Assembly (NCBI GenBank): GCA_000827495.1
Contig: KN817693.1
Span: 1-56,511, forward strand
From: Hypholoma sublateritium FD-334 SS-4
Taxonomy: Eukaryota > Basidiomycota > Agaricomycetes > Agaricales > Strophariaceae
Length of the DNA stretch: 56,511 bases
Direction: 5' to 3'
Shown here: positions 11,020 to 21,472 of the stretch, piece after piece
How positions within the stretch are numbered: position 1 is the first letter of the stretch
How the letters are laid out: each line of letters opens with the position of its first letter
Position numbers and translations under genes: made by a program
The notes under the pieces: model-generated
What the model was told of the DNA's origin: nothing
Seen by the model: only the letters and a program-made list of their open reading frames with translations
Database searches by the model: none

Positions 11020-11038
11020 CGCGTCGCCGCGCGACGCG
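11020..11038. repeat. 8-bp GC hairpin
   Basis: CGCGTCGC (11020-11027), then a 3-nt loop, then GCGACGCG (11031-11038), form a perfect short hairpin inside AT-rich flanks. It lies just downstream of the minus-strand gene's stop at 11101. No function is assigned. Confidence 0.5.
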
Positions 11039-11100
11039 CGATAATTGATTTCAAGTTCACGATGGTACAAGACTACAAGTAGTTACTGACGCAGGCATGT

Positions 11101-11701
11101 TCACAGCTTTCGTTGAACTTCGTAAATGAGCGCCTGCAAGGTATTGTTTAGCGCCTGTCTGCCTTCCCTGGCTTCCGTAGCACTCTTCTTGAGACCCTCC
11201 CTGATGGCGGTAATCTCCTCTCGTACCCATCTCATGTCGGCTTCGTCGCCTGATCCAAGTCGCAGTTTCTTTGCAGGGCGCTCATTTTCGACATCTTCAG
11301 AGCCTGAGGGCCTCATCCTCGATTTTGGTTTCTGGAATTGAGCGGCCTGTCAACCGCGTAAGCTGAATTAGCATGCTGCAGCACGGTTAAGTATGGCAGG
11401 GCGTTACTTTGGCCCGTTTGGCCGGAGCGACTTTGCTTCCCATGTTAACCAAGTTGTTTGGTCCAAGCCCAGCATTTGCTGGCTGGCAACTCTGCGATGG
11501 AAAAGGCTCCTCCTTGCTGGATACATTAATTGGTTGGGGATGGCCCTGAACACGAATGCCAGTGGCTGGGGCGGGGGGGGTGCTATTGCGCTGTCTTATG
11601 GGAGGAAAGTCGGAATACTCTGCGTCGGAGCTATCCTCAGGCTGAGCTCGCGGCAATCCGCTGCGATGGCTGGAGGGTTTGTTACGACGGTAGCTTTCCA
11701 T
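11101..11701 (-). CDS. Small basic hypothetical protein with C-terminal coiled coil
   Basis: Two exons flank a well-formed intron (11347-11407: donor GTAACG, a TGCTAATTC branch-like site, acceptor TTGACAG) and give 179 residues. The N-terminal two thirds is disordered and rich in Ser, Pro and Arg (RNSTPPAPATG). Two basic clusters (PAKRAK; RPAKKLRLG) look like nuclear localisation signals. The last 50 residues (RWVREEITAIREGLKKSATE, then QALNNTLQALIYEVQRKL) form heptad-like helices. I do not recognise the family. The clean intron and unbroken frame argue for a real gene. The stop lies only 63 bp from the hairpin at 11.02 kb. Confidence 0.5.
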
Positions 11702-12414
11702 TTGGGGGGTTTCGGGCTAACCACTCACAGTTCAGTGAGTCCTTAAGCATCTGGATGGGGCCTGAATAGCAGTGGAGTGCGACAACAGCCCCTTCTTTTT
11801 GATGTGGAGACAGTGGAGTGGTCTGTCCGGGTCCCTAGTTGCGAGTAGCTGTGGAGTTGCGAGTAGTTGTGGCGCTAAAGATCCAGCGTGACAAACAATA
11901 TCCCAACTTGGACGCGGTGACAGGCTGGTCATGCATTGGTCACGCGCATTGACGTTGGCTACGACGACATCCTTTGAAGATCCCTTTTCCACTCAGTACC
12001 TCGGAACCGGGAGATCGCCTGCCCTCCTGATTTGTGCGTTACATGCACCTTTGAAGACCTGCCAGGAGCAGGCCGAGCGGTATACATTTCAATTTTCTTA
12101 ACGAAAGCCTAATTCATAGTATTCAAGTGGGCCTATGCACTCAGGCCTATGCCTAGTCCCCTAGCAGAGCTTGAAGCACGCTCTTAGACTGCCTCTCCAA
12201 AGTTTTCGTTTGCCCTCAACCTCAGAGGGGATACACTGACGACTGTGGAGTGGACCGCCCGCTGCTGTAAACATTCTTGGAAGGAGTGGGAACGTCAAAC
12301 TTGGTTTGTTTTTGTTGCCTTTTTTGTTTTCCATGGATGGTAATCGAATTGTTTGCTCAACGCTCTCTCTGCCTTGCATCAGTACCTGGCGCCGTTCACC
12401 AAGAAGACCTAGGC
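11702..12414. other. Intergenic, no gene seen
   Basis: No convincing coding frame. A 17-18 bp motif (GTTGCGAGTAGCTGTGGA and a close variant) is tandemly repeated near 11838-11872. It separates two genes transcribed away from each other (11101-11701 minus and 12415-13354 plus), so promoters are expected here. Confidence 0.5.
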
Positions 12415-13354
12415 ATGGACAACAAACCCCAAGGATACGACTTAGATGAGACGAACGCCAGAGGTGCTCTCAACCACTCAAGTCTACGCATCATCGAGGC
12501 CTCTGAGCTTGTATTGCCCCTGAAAGGGTGGTACCCCGGCCGCGAGTACTATATTATCACCAAAGGCTTGGAAGTAGGCGTATTCCTCGACATGTCAGTC
12601 CTCAGCTTGGCTACTCGTTTACGCCGCTTATACTAAGAGAGACAGGTCGGAGGTCCGTCGCTCCATTGGCCCGTTTTCCTCACTCATGTGGGTGACCTGC
12701 AGAACCTGGCGGGATGCCGTCGCTATATGGCATGCGGCCTGCCAGACCAACGCCGTCTCCATCCTCCGCGAGGGCACCATTCGGGATTCTTCTGCTTCTG
12801 CCGCAGCCACAACTTCAGAGCTTCGTCCCCATATCGGAGCTCCTGCTGCTCGTCATCTTGCTTCCGATAAACCGGCTGCTCTCATCCCGACGCCGCCAAC
12901 CTCTACCACCTCAACCCCATTACTCTCAAATTTGGACAGGCACCCTCCCTCAGTCGTCGTTGTATCAGACAGCGACAGCAACAGCGACGGCAGCTATGAC
13001 GATAGCAGCGAAGTTGAGGCTACATCTCCAAAGGTGATTGAGCGAAAGGTCGACCGCTTTGACCTGTCGGACGACGAGAACGGCCGCCCATACTTAAGAC
13101 AGACCTATGACGCCGCTACTGGCACTTATTTGGGCGCTCCGACCAGAACCAAGGTACCTGGCCAAGAGAGAGCTGCCCCCTGCAACAGCACAACCGCCTT
13201 GAAGTGCTCCAAGTCCTGCCCACCAGTTGTACCGGTCTCTGGCTACAAATCCTCAAGCGCGGCCTCTATAGTGCATGCTCAATTGCCACCCTCCAACTCC
13301 ATCCAACCCGCTACCCAATTCAAACGTGCTACCAAGAAGAGCATGAGGCTGTAA
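12415..13354 (+). CDS. Protein with RNase H1 N-terminal hybrid-binding domain (viroplasmin-type), no catalytic domain
   Basis: Exons 12415-12593 and 12646-13354 give 295 residues. Residues 30-100 fit the small RNA:DNA-hybrid-binding fold found at the N terminus of eukaryotic RNase H1: WYPGREYYIITKGLEVGVF, then a Ser/Ile segment (RRSIGPFSS), then TWRDAVAIWHAAC. The intron sits exactly where the motif needs joining (VFLDM to SEVRRS), which supports the model. The remaining 190 residues are low-complexity Ser/Thr/Pro/Asp sequence (SDSDSNSDGSYDDSSEVE, FDLSDDENGRPY) with a basic tail (KRATKKSMRL). No RNase H active-site DEDD segment is visible. Such stand-alone domains are multicopy in Agaricomycetes. 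Binding of RNA:DNA hybrid or dsRNA is inferred from the domain, not shown. Confidence 0.65.
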
Positions 13355-13713
13355 CGCGAACAGAAATTAAAAGAGAAGGTGTGTCTTGATCGTGTGTGCT
13401 GCCCTCGCCCCTACTACCGCAATTGATTGAGGACCCGAATTACAGACGTGCCACGGCGACTGATGATATAATGTCCTCCTCGTCGGGAGAATATGAGACC
13501 AGTAGTGACATGTATTTACCCAGTACAAAAGAAACATGATGTGCCAGAGCTTTGAGGAGGTAATACTTTTAGTAGCCCAGTAGTAAGTAGTTGTCACATA
13601 ATTGCGTGAGCGCTCAGCGCGAGACCAGTCACTGCAACTGTGACATGTTACCGGTTTACCGTGGAGCGCTGACTCGGAGTGGCCAGCCTTGAACCTTCCC
13701 GTTATCCATTAAC
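13355..13713. other. Intergenic, no gene seen
   Basis: About 360 bp between the hybrid-binding-domain gene and the Myb remnant. No coding homology was seen in any frame. The missing first part of the Myb gene is not recognisable here. Confidence 0.5.
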
Positions 13714-14078
13714 TTGAAGAAATCCGCCCGGACAACTCCAGAGGGCGAGCAGCTCTTAGGCCTTTACAAGAAAATAGGCCCTAAATGGTCTGCTATTGCA
13801 CGCCATATACCAAGCAGAACTGACGATGCCTTCTCCAAGTGCTACCGTAAGGCTCTCGACCCCAATCTGGCAGCTTCCACTGGAGGCTTGCGCTCGTATA
13901 GGCGGGAAATGGGGCGAAGTCGGCTTTGAGCTACGTTGCATATGTGTTGGTTCTGACGAATATCCGAGAAGTTGTCCCATAGGTGGTGTCTGCTAGAGCA
14001 CAAAAAGGCTTCGCGAACGTCTCAATTATCGACTCCTGAACAGCCTACTCAGCCCACGGAATTTATCCCTACTCTCTG
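13714..14078 (+). pseudogene. Broken Myb/SANT-domain gene
   Basis: The frame from 13714 gives one Myb repeat: TPEGEQLLGLYKKIGPKWSA, then IARHIPSRTDDAFSKCYRKALDPNL. It holds the conserved Trp and the GRTDDA-like turn (here SRTDDA). After a frame change near 13875 a second repeat is visible as EACARIGGKWGEVGFEL, and after another change RWCLLEHKKAS (13979-14013), where intact relatives would have NRWRLLERK. Cys stands where Arg is expected twice (SKCYRKAL, RWCLLEHK), as CGN-to-TGN decay would give. No upstream repeats or start are seen. This was probably a multi-repeat Myb-like DNA-binding protein; it should not be functional now. Confidence 0.65.
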
Positions 14079-16012
14079 ACCTTTCGCAGACTTTGGACCC
14101 TCTGCAATTTAATTTGTGGAAGCCGCGCCCTGCACCAGAAGCCGACTATGAGAACTCCCCGCATAGCGCGGTTGATAACCGCTCAGTCTTCAATAATGGC
14201 GTCCACACCCTTCAGCATTCCGGCGCCTCTGTCACCAGGCTCTAGCCCATGGGCCGGAAAGATCGTGGATCTACTTACCAATGCGGAACCACCTTCCCTT
14301 TCATTCTCGTCTCCGAATGACTCACACTCGAGCTTGCTTCAGCGCACCAGGAAGCATACCAGAAAGTCATAACCATCGATGAAAGCATCTACTTTCACGA
14401 GGCTTTCCTCTATTTTTGCCTCAGCCTGAGAGTGCGTTTGTTTTCGTTCTTCATGCCGTGTTTTAATCTCTGATTTACTTTTTGCCAGCAATAATCTCAA
14501 GCCATATGCTTGTGATCAAGTACCAGTTTCTGGATTACGCCGAAGACGAAGACGACCACATGGAAGACAAGGTCGCCGAGAAACCGCACCGCTATGAACT
14601 GCCAGGCTGCGAGAAATCCTGGCACGGCGCTCATACGTGCCCGCTCTTGGTGCGTGCTGCCGATTCTAACCAGCGCTATGAACTGCTCCTGGACTGCTTG
14701 GTGTCTCTGCACTTCATCGGGGGTGTGAGATGCCAAGCAGTGCAGTATCAGGCACTCCGCGCATGCTCTCTGCGCTTCTTATCTCTAACAATGTGTTTTG
14801 CAGATGCTCTCAGGCATGCCATGATATCCCTGTACGTGCGTCTGTGCTCTTCATTCGTTCCCATCTCAAATGAGCCCATCGACAGCGCAGTACAATTCTC
14901 CGGACCCTCGCTTAGCCCATCGCACAGCAGCGCGCCCCGTCTTCAATACCCGCACAGTTCGATATCCGTGCAGACCTCAAATCATTCTCGCAGCCTCCGT
15001 GATCTCAAAGAACCTAGATAGCGCCTGCGCAAGTTATGGCTGATGTCGCGACGCGGTGGCAGTGAGTGACCTGCTCAGGACGCACGGCAATGGCACCGGC
15101 AAGAGCGCGAACGGTGCTAACACGTGACAGGCGTCAATGAGCGCGACGCCGCACGCCAAACTTCCCGACTGTCAGTGCACATATTATAAGCAGCGCACAG
15201 GTGAGTCCGTTGTCATCGCATAGTGGTTGTACAACTGACATAGCGTTGATCAAGGTTCAGCACGCTCTCAGAGGCGGCGTAGCAATCTTCACACACCACC
15301 GGCTCTCCTGCAAAGCGAACATCGCTGGTGGTGCACGTTGATCACGGCGAAGGTGCTCTGGGGTTTCTGGCCGCTGATCGTTCTTCTGGCGAGTACACAC
15401 CACATTGATTCCTTGAGACCGCCGCTGACAGCTGTGATTACAGGGCACGCGTGGATGACATAGCTGCATAGCAGTACCGCGAGGCGGCATCAAAGTCAAG
15501 TCGGGCGGCGCAGTGAAGTTTGGCATCGATAAGCTTTCGACTATCATATATCATCGAGTCATATCCTTTTCTTCTCCGCCATGCGCATTCACTGAGTAGT
15601 CAGATTTAACTGAGAGTAAGTATATCATTGAGAGTATATCAATATCATGCCTATATTTGCTTGTATTTAGTTTCACCGCTATCACCGGGTTCGCCGGGTG
15701 CAATCGTAAACTGCTTGCACACAGGTACTTACTCAAAACTGACATGCATGTCGACACAGCAGCAAGTCCCAGCCCCGCATTTGTGCCCTAACGACGCAAC
15801 AACTACGTATTTTCAATCCACTTAGTGCTATCTGACATCATGCGAAGGGTGGCTTCAAGTGGGTATCTGCTGATTCAAAACGTCATTTCGAGCACTTTCG
15901 CACTCCATCCACTGACAAGCTTATCAACCCAGCTAGGGCTCACAGCAATGTTGCCCAACACAGAAACAAATCGCCTCTAAACACCTCTTTTTTCAACACT
16001 CCGGGGCCAGAC
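14079..16012. other. Long stretch without a supported gene
   Basis: No frame longer than about 60 codons shows recognisable homology. It contains copy B of the repeat seen at 10.7 kb and a CACGTG at 15121. The frame directly upstream of 16013 stays open from about 15836 (FKWVSADSKRHFEHFRTP, then NPARAHSN), so the next gene may start further left through an extra exon. Confidence 0.45.
14663..14742 (-). repeat. Copy B of the dispersed element fragment (HTPDEVQRHQ motif)
   Basis: On the minus strand this reads CLASHTPDEVQRHQAVQEQF, matching copy A (RCWASHTPDEVQRRQAP) at 10.7 kb on the plus strand. Nucleotide identity extends over about 75 bp. Where the copies differ, this one mostly has A or T in place of G or C, as expected if it has decayed by cytosine deamination. 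Confidence 0.6.
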
Positions 16013-17537
16013 ATGATGTATGGCGCATCCTCCGCAGGTAACTATTGTGCACCTTCGGCATCGCTCTCTGGTGCAATCTCGTACCAAGCAGCAAGGCGGA
16101 GCACTCCAAAATCTCGACCAGGGACACCCGTATCCATCGCTGCCAAGGAGATCCGCCCAGTGATTCAACTAATTTTTCTCCTGCTACATATACTAAAGAC
16201 AGCTTTTCATAGGTTTCTTTTGTGACTGCAGGCTCAGCAAAAGCAAAGACCGTAGACTCAGGTCTCGCAGATACCGTCTACTCAACGGCAGTCGCCAAAA
16301 TGAAAAGTGTCGTCCAACGGGAGGAATATAGCGCAACTATCACAAGTGTATCGGAGGATATTTTTTCCAGACTACAGGATGAAGATGGGTGGAGCAAGCT
16401 CAAGTACGTTGTGACCGTCAAGACGCTAAGTCAACTTGCTAACCACTAATCTACAAATTCAAGGCTGACTTATAATACAAAGACGGAGGTTTTGATCATT
16501 GAATTTCCTATCTTCCCTCATGAGGTTGTTTCCGACATACTCTACGCCGTGTCCCAAGATCGTCAGTCAATTTCAACACTCCACAGGATAAACGATAGGG
16601 GCTGCGCGCAAATCAGGCTCGAGGATGGTATAATCAAATCGCCCGACTTCGGGCATTTTGATCCGAACATATCCCAGATCTCCAGAGGCCTTGTGGCACG
16701 ATATCGAAAGGTATCTCCTAGTCTCCTTCTCAGACCAAATAACAGATGACAATCGATCTTATAATAGGTATCTCCTACTGTCATCTGGGAGATTGGCTTC
16801 AGTCAGCGTAGAAAGGATCTGGAATGTGCAACTGCACACTCTGTTGCTGCTTCAGGTGGAAATACAAACCTTGGAATTGCTCTCGACGTTGGATACAAGA
16901 AAGATAAAGCTCTCCAAAGGCTGCTAACGCGGATTATTGTCTCTCTATGGACGGTCGTGGAATTCCTCCGACCTGACAAAGTGACCACTCTTGCTGAATG
17001 CTACACTCTACGAAGAAATGATGATTTTAGCGACGATGACCCCTCTCTTCCGTTTGAATATTTATTCAGTGTTGTATGGAACAAAGAGGTTGTTACGTGG
17101 AGGGTTAGACGGGAGACAGAAGAAGTGAGTCGTTTCAGAGGGTTTTGTTTGTCTAATAGTCTGCTTACATCGTGCACTACTTCTAGATTTACGATAGCAA
17201 CGGAAATACTTCGGAAGGCTCGATCAAAATATTGAATAAACATATATATAACGTCGCAACCGAAAACCGCAACGGTGTTTACCTTGATATCCCTTACTCT
17301 ACAATCGTTGACATCATTAAAGAAAGTTTCGAACTGCAGCTCGACGCTGATGCCGAAGGTACCGAAGGGAAGCGAAAATGGACAACAGATGACTTTGAAG
17401 AACAAAAAGACTTCAATGACCTCAAACATCGCCTGGACTTGGAGTCGAACAAGGTTCAAAAGCGGAGCCGCTCACAGGAAGCAGGCCCAAGCAAGCGGGC
17501 TAGGGCCGTATCTGAACAACCTGAAGACTCAGACTAG
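16013..17537 (+). CDS. Agaricomycete hypothetical, possible restriction-endonuclease-like fold
   Basis: Exons 16013-16159, 16213-about 16403, then from about 16464, 16768 and 17188 join with GT-AG introns in one frame to TAG at 17535-17537. The middle contains SPDFGHFDPNISQISRG followed after the intron by SPTVIWEIGFSQRRKDLE and GNTNLGIALDVGYKKDKA. This layout (acidic residue in a PD motif, then hydrophobic strand with Glu-Ile-Gly, then a strand) recalls the PD-(D/E)XK-like domain that many Agaricomycete hypotheticals carry, but the usual Lys after the Glu is not seen. The C terminus is charged and coiled (DFEEQKDFNDLKHRLDLESN) and ends in a bipartite basic signal (KRSRSQEAGPSKRAR). No break was found. 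The first Met may not be the true start. Function is unknown. Confidence 0.55.
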
Positions 17538-18088
17538 CCAAATGATTTCTGACAAGTGCGCATTAGTTGGAGTCAGACGACTTCAAAGTAGACTGTGAGT
17601 GCTGCTGCAGTTTACAGAGTATGCGCCTTGCTGATGCCATGCAACTGTCTGCATCCATATCAACTCGACGACACATTTTTTTTCTTTCATCTTTCTTTGT
17701 CTGTTGTAAGTCCCAGAATCGACTGTAAATGTTTTTGTGTCATTTTCAAGCATCCGTACCCTGTTGTCAACCTATTGTCTGATTACTCGCCTCTGTTCAA
17801 CTACTCGCCTCTGATTGACTACTTACCAGCTGTGCTACTACTTGTATACCACTCATTCTAGTATCTATGTATGTGTTTAATGCCAACTTATGCAGGAGAG
17901 AGTCCCAAGGGATACGCAGCAGCCTGGTTGTCACCGTTAAATAGTCACATGACGGTCTCGACTCTCGGTCTTCTCAGAGTGTACTCGTCTTTGTTCCTTG
18001 TTAAACAACGTCTAGGGTCTTCGCCGCACGTCACTGACTCGACGTGCGGGGCAAAAAACAAACCTCTCAACCGGAGTCAGATCTTGCG
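17538..18088. other. Intergenic, no gene seen
   Basis: About 550 bp. ACTACTCGCCTCTG-like phrases repeat near 17780-17830 (pyrimidine-rich). No coding homology. Confidence 0.5.
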
Positions 18089-18827
18089 ATGGCCTCCCAA
18101 GGTGTCGATACGGTGACCACAGCATTGGCAACAGAGTGCGTTCCATTGGTTCCGTCTTTCTTAGGCTAATATTGTGTAATGCCAAAACGAGACGCTATGA
18201 TCGAAAGCTCCGCTGAACCTTCGCTTTCTAGCACTCGCTACGCGTTTGTTCTGACTTCTGACTAGATTATGGGCTGCCTCAGGCCAGAATGCGCTCGAGT
18301 CTTCGCGCATCCTCATGATATCTGGGAAATCCGACGAGGAAAAATTTAACGATGCCGCGGCTCAGGCATACCGGGCATGGGCCAAAACATCTGTGCCATC
18401 AGACATCAGCGCGCTCGTTGAAGATGAGAAAATGCGCTCACTGTCGCCGCAGTCTTTACATTGCACCACTCTATACCTCGCTTTCTCCTATTATCTAAAC
18501 AGATCCAGAGGCGCCATGGCGTACTGTGGAGCAGTCGGCGATTAGCTTGGGAGGCCGACTTGCCAGTGAGTCATTCACTACTGTTTAGGGTGTGCAAAGG
18601 TGGAGAAGCTCCACAGGTATGTAGGTATATAAGCATGACCGCCCTCCTCAATTTCTGTCCCAATTATGCCTACATAGTCCCGCCGCAATCGTCTCCCCTT
18701 GCCCACTCCCTCCGAATTTGACAACACCCAGCTCATATACATCGACACCTCCCCCCTCAAGCCCTCTAGCAAACTAGGCAAGTCAACTAAAGTACTTCAT
18801 GACAGGCTACCTGACGCTGCACGATAG
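18089..18827 (+). CDS. Short hypothetical protein, multi-exon
   Basis: Exon 1 (MASQGVDTVTTALATE, 18089-18135) joins through a GT-AG intron (18136-18265) to LWAASGQNALESSRILMISG, then GKSDEEKFNDAAAQAYRAWA. Later coding-like pieces are EAPWRTVEQSAISLGGRLA (18503 on) and, at the end, PSEFDNTQLIYIDTSPLKPS with KVLHDRLPDAAR and stop at 18825-18827. The internal exon borders between 18430 and 18620 are uncertain: one needs an exact donor I could not fix. I do not recognise a family. The amphipathic N-terminal half and acidic composition give no function. It is the last coding unit before the repeat-rich stretch. Confidence 0.4.
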
Positions 18828-19720
18828 TGTTTCGCATTGAACTGGGGCTGATAGAGGTTCACCTTACAACCTTGCCAACGACGATCAAAGCCCAATGCGC
18901 CGGTAGGCAAGACTTGATTGATCGTTGATGTCCCAATCCTCTGTGAGCACTGATGTGGGGAATGCTTGCATTGCTTCCTCTTGCTCAATCTAGCGCTTAT
19001 GGGGGGTGAGTCTTTCAACCACTCTTTGGAGCCTGAATTTTTCTCAGGTTCGCGCCACCTCTATGGCATTGGAAGTGGTTTTGGTATCTTCCCGCTCCCG
19101 TGCTACCCCGCGTTTTGAACCATCGCGGCCAGCAGATGAGGGCAGTGGCTAACTCATGAGCACACATACACCGCGCGCCTCTGCCCTTGCGCACGCCACT
19201 TGTCTCCGTATGCAGACGCAGCGCGGTCCATAGCTCGCTGCGGGTCTCGCCGAAGAAAAGGGACAAGGGCTTCGGTGCGTCCCTAACCCATCTGCTGCAC
19301 TCAAGACTTCGCTCTACCCTTTGCACAGGCTCCGCCCGTCTCGTGCGTCGACCGAGCGCCGCCTCGTAACATCCTTAGCATTGCTGCGCAGGGTGCGCTC
19401 TTGATGCTCGCACCCTGTGTTACTAGCGCCCTTGAGATAGTGGCCTAGCACTGGCCCGGAATGGGAGAAGGCGACGATCTCTCCCGAGTCAGTTTGGACA
19501 GAAAGGCTGCTCAGGCAGAGGATCGGGGTGGAAATGCGAGCACTTATGAGAGCCCCATCAATATTTTAGCTCCCGTCGTCGTGTAGTAGCAGCATGTACA
19601 GTTTGTAATACATTGATTTTCTTTTCTTTTCGGTGCGATCCGCAAGCAACATTACATCGAGCTCAAATTACTACTCAGTTCGCCGCAATTTATATGGATT
19701 CCGGTGAATCCATTATTTCG
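18828..19720. other. Intergenic, no gene seen
   Basis: About 0.9 kb, mildly GC-rich around 19.1-19.4 kb. Short frames on both strands show no homology. It leads into the degenerate tandem array. Confidence 0.45.
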
Positions 19721-20610
19721 CAGACAATTGATAAGAGCACTGCAGTTGCTTCATTGTCATACGGAGGTGGGATGCGGGTTATAAAATCTGTCAACAGTTC
19801 TGTTGTCGATTCAAAAGGACGGCATGAATTCTGTGGGATTCAGCATTATTATGACAAACTCACAACACCCCTTTAATAGCCTCTCAATTTGCAGCACATT
19901 GTGAGCCCCCGAGCCTCCGATATATTGTGTATAGTCGACGAGAACCCTACAGCGGCTCCGTCATCATACGGAAGGAAATCTTCTACTCTATAAGGACAAT
20001 GGGAACTCCATGGTGATGCAGCATTATTATGACAGACCCATACGGTAGTCTCTCAGTTTGCTGCGTATTGTGAGTCTCCCAGCCTCTGATATCCTGTAGA
20101 CAGTTAATGAGAATCCTAAAGCAGTTCTGTCGTTGCCCGGAAGGAAAGCATCAACTGTATAGCATAGTAGCGGTTCTGTCGTCGATTGAGATGGTCGGCG
20201 TAAATTCCGTGTTAATGCAGTATTATTATAACAGACTCATGACGTCCGTATTTGATAGCCAGTGCATTGTGAGCTTCCGAGCTTCCGACATCCTGTAGAT
20301 AGCTGATGAGAATCTTACAGCGGCTCTGTCGTCATACGGAAGGAAAACATCAGTTCTGTTAACCGGACCTACAACCATTCTGGTGTTATGAACTGAACTC
20401 AATTTTACAACGGTGTTGTAAACCTCCGAAAACCCGATGCCTTGCAGACAATTAATGAGAATACTGCAGCCGCTCCATCATCATACAGGAGGTGATATCA
20501 ATTCCATGGCAGTGCAACATCATTATAACGAACTCGCAAAATCACGTCTGGGTTATTAATCGGACCTACCACTATCTACGCATGTCTGGTGTTGTGAATT
20601 GATCTAAAAT
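19721..20610. repeat. Degenerate tandem repeat array, about five copies of 150-210 bp
   Basis: A recurring unit is visible. Its head is a phrase like AATGAGAATCCTACAGCGGC followed by TCATACGGAAGGA (or GGAGGT) at about 19721, 19930, 20097, 20295 and 20445. Its tail is GCAGCATTATTATGACA, an ACTCA-like run, at about 19840, 20017, 20212 and 20508. Between units comes ATTGTGAGCYYCCGAGCCTC then GATATCCTGTAGA. The last two copies also share a CGGACCTACMACYAT block near 20363 and 20561. Spacing varies (about 209, 167, 198, 150 bp), so copies have diverged and lost pieces. No transposase or tRNA-like end was seen. Confidence 0.7.
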
Positions 20611-21472
20611 ATGTCCACTTCCTCGTAGCGTCGACAATCATCCACAATGCATTTCGAGTGTTCATATTAATAGATAAGAACCTCCTTAATTTCCTGATGC
20701 ACAGTACAATTACGACCAACTCTTCGGCTGCCGTGACCCGTGACGCCGGATGAAGCAATGATCAACTCTTCAAGTTTGCTTCAAGTTGTCCTGCAACGCG
20801 TGACAAAAGAAAAATATCTTCACTTCATTTTTTATAATCAATTAAATGTGTAGAGAACCCTGTTGAATTCTCATTTATATTGTAGCTGGAGCTCATTTTT
20901 GGCTTTACAGTTGATTTTTCAAGAAAATTTTGGCATATTTCAGCCTTATGAATCCGTGGGAAAAATACATTTAATATGTCACACTCTTCAAAAATCCTTG
21001 GGACGAGGGACATTTTCTATATCTCTTCTCTTCGGAGGGGCCCGTGACGCGTGACATGAAGAGTAGGTCGTATTAGTACAGTACCTTCATACCAGACTTG
21101 TACCTTGCTTGTACCACTCCAGTAGGCTCGTACCCAGCCGATTCTCCGAACCATCATATTACATAATGAGCAAGCGCGTGACCTACGGTCGTGCTGCAAG
21201 CAGGTTCTCCGTTAGTGTCATGTGCTTTGTTGTGTCATGTGCTTTTCTTTGTTATTAGTCACGTAGAGCTTGCGAGTGTGACTGGCTCGCGAGTCTACCA
21301 CTCGTGACTCCAGACCTCTACTTTTATAACAATAAATCACGTGACTGCATGCTTGTGGAAGCTTAGTCGTGCTTGGATTGAAGGAGCATGCCAAGCAAGA
21401 AAGTTAAGAGACGCCCAACGAACTAAGGATACAACAATCAGCGATCACTCACGACGCGTAATATTCACAACC
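20611..21472. other. Upstream region of SmD3, rich in CGTGAC-type motifs
   Basis: AT-rich DNA with no coding frame. CGTGAC or its complement occurs repeatedly (about 20732, 20739, 20801, 21042, 21050, 21178, 21262, 21303, 21340). The last lies in TCACGTGAC about 130 bp before the SmD3 start and could be part of its promoter. Confidence 0.45.
21338..21343. promoter_or_regulatory. CACGTG palindrome upstream of SmD3
   Basis: CACGTG inside TCACGTGAC, 130 bp before the SmD3 ATG. Such E-box palindromes are bound by bHLH factors in fungi (Cbf1/Pho4 type). The binding here is inferred. Confidence 0.4.

Larger units (their letters stand above)
9379..11100. other. GC-rich region without a supported gene
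   Basis: Between 9.6 and 10.9 kb the sequence is very GC-rich, so long open frames occur on both strands by chance. None shows a domain I recognise. The 3' end of a decayed coding region may be present at 9617-9925 on the minus strand (a frame containing VAARARGAIQARNG and WYDWWRLR), but this is not supported enough to call. A 75-bp segment at 10.69-10.77 kb recurs at 14.7 kb. Confidence 0.5.

Noticed and set aside
19015..19326. Minus-strand frame of about 100 codons before the tandem array
   Set aside because: No conserved motif, no introns and no conserved partner; composition looks random.
20757..21060. Repeated CGTGAC as possible transposon terminal repeats
   Set aside because: No inverted pairing at defined ends, no target-site duplication and no transposase in between.
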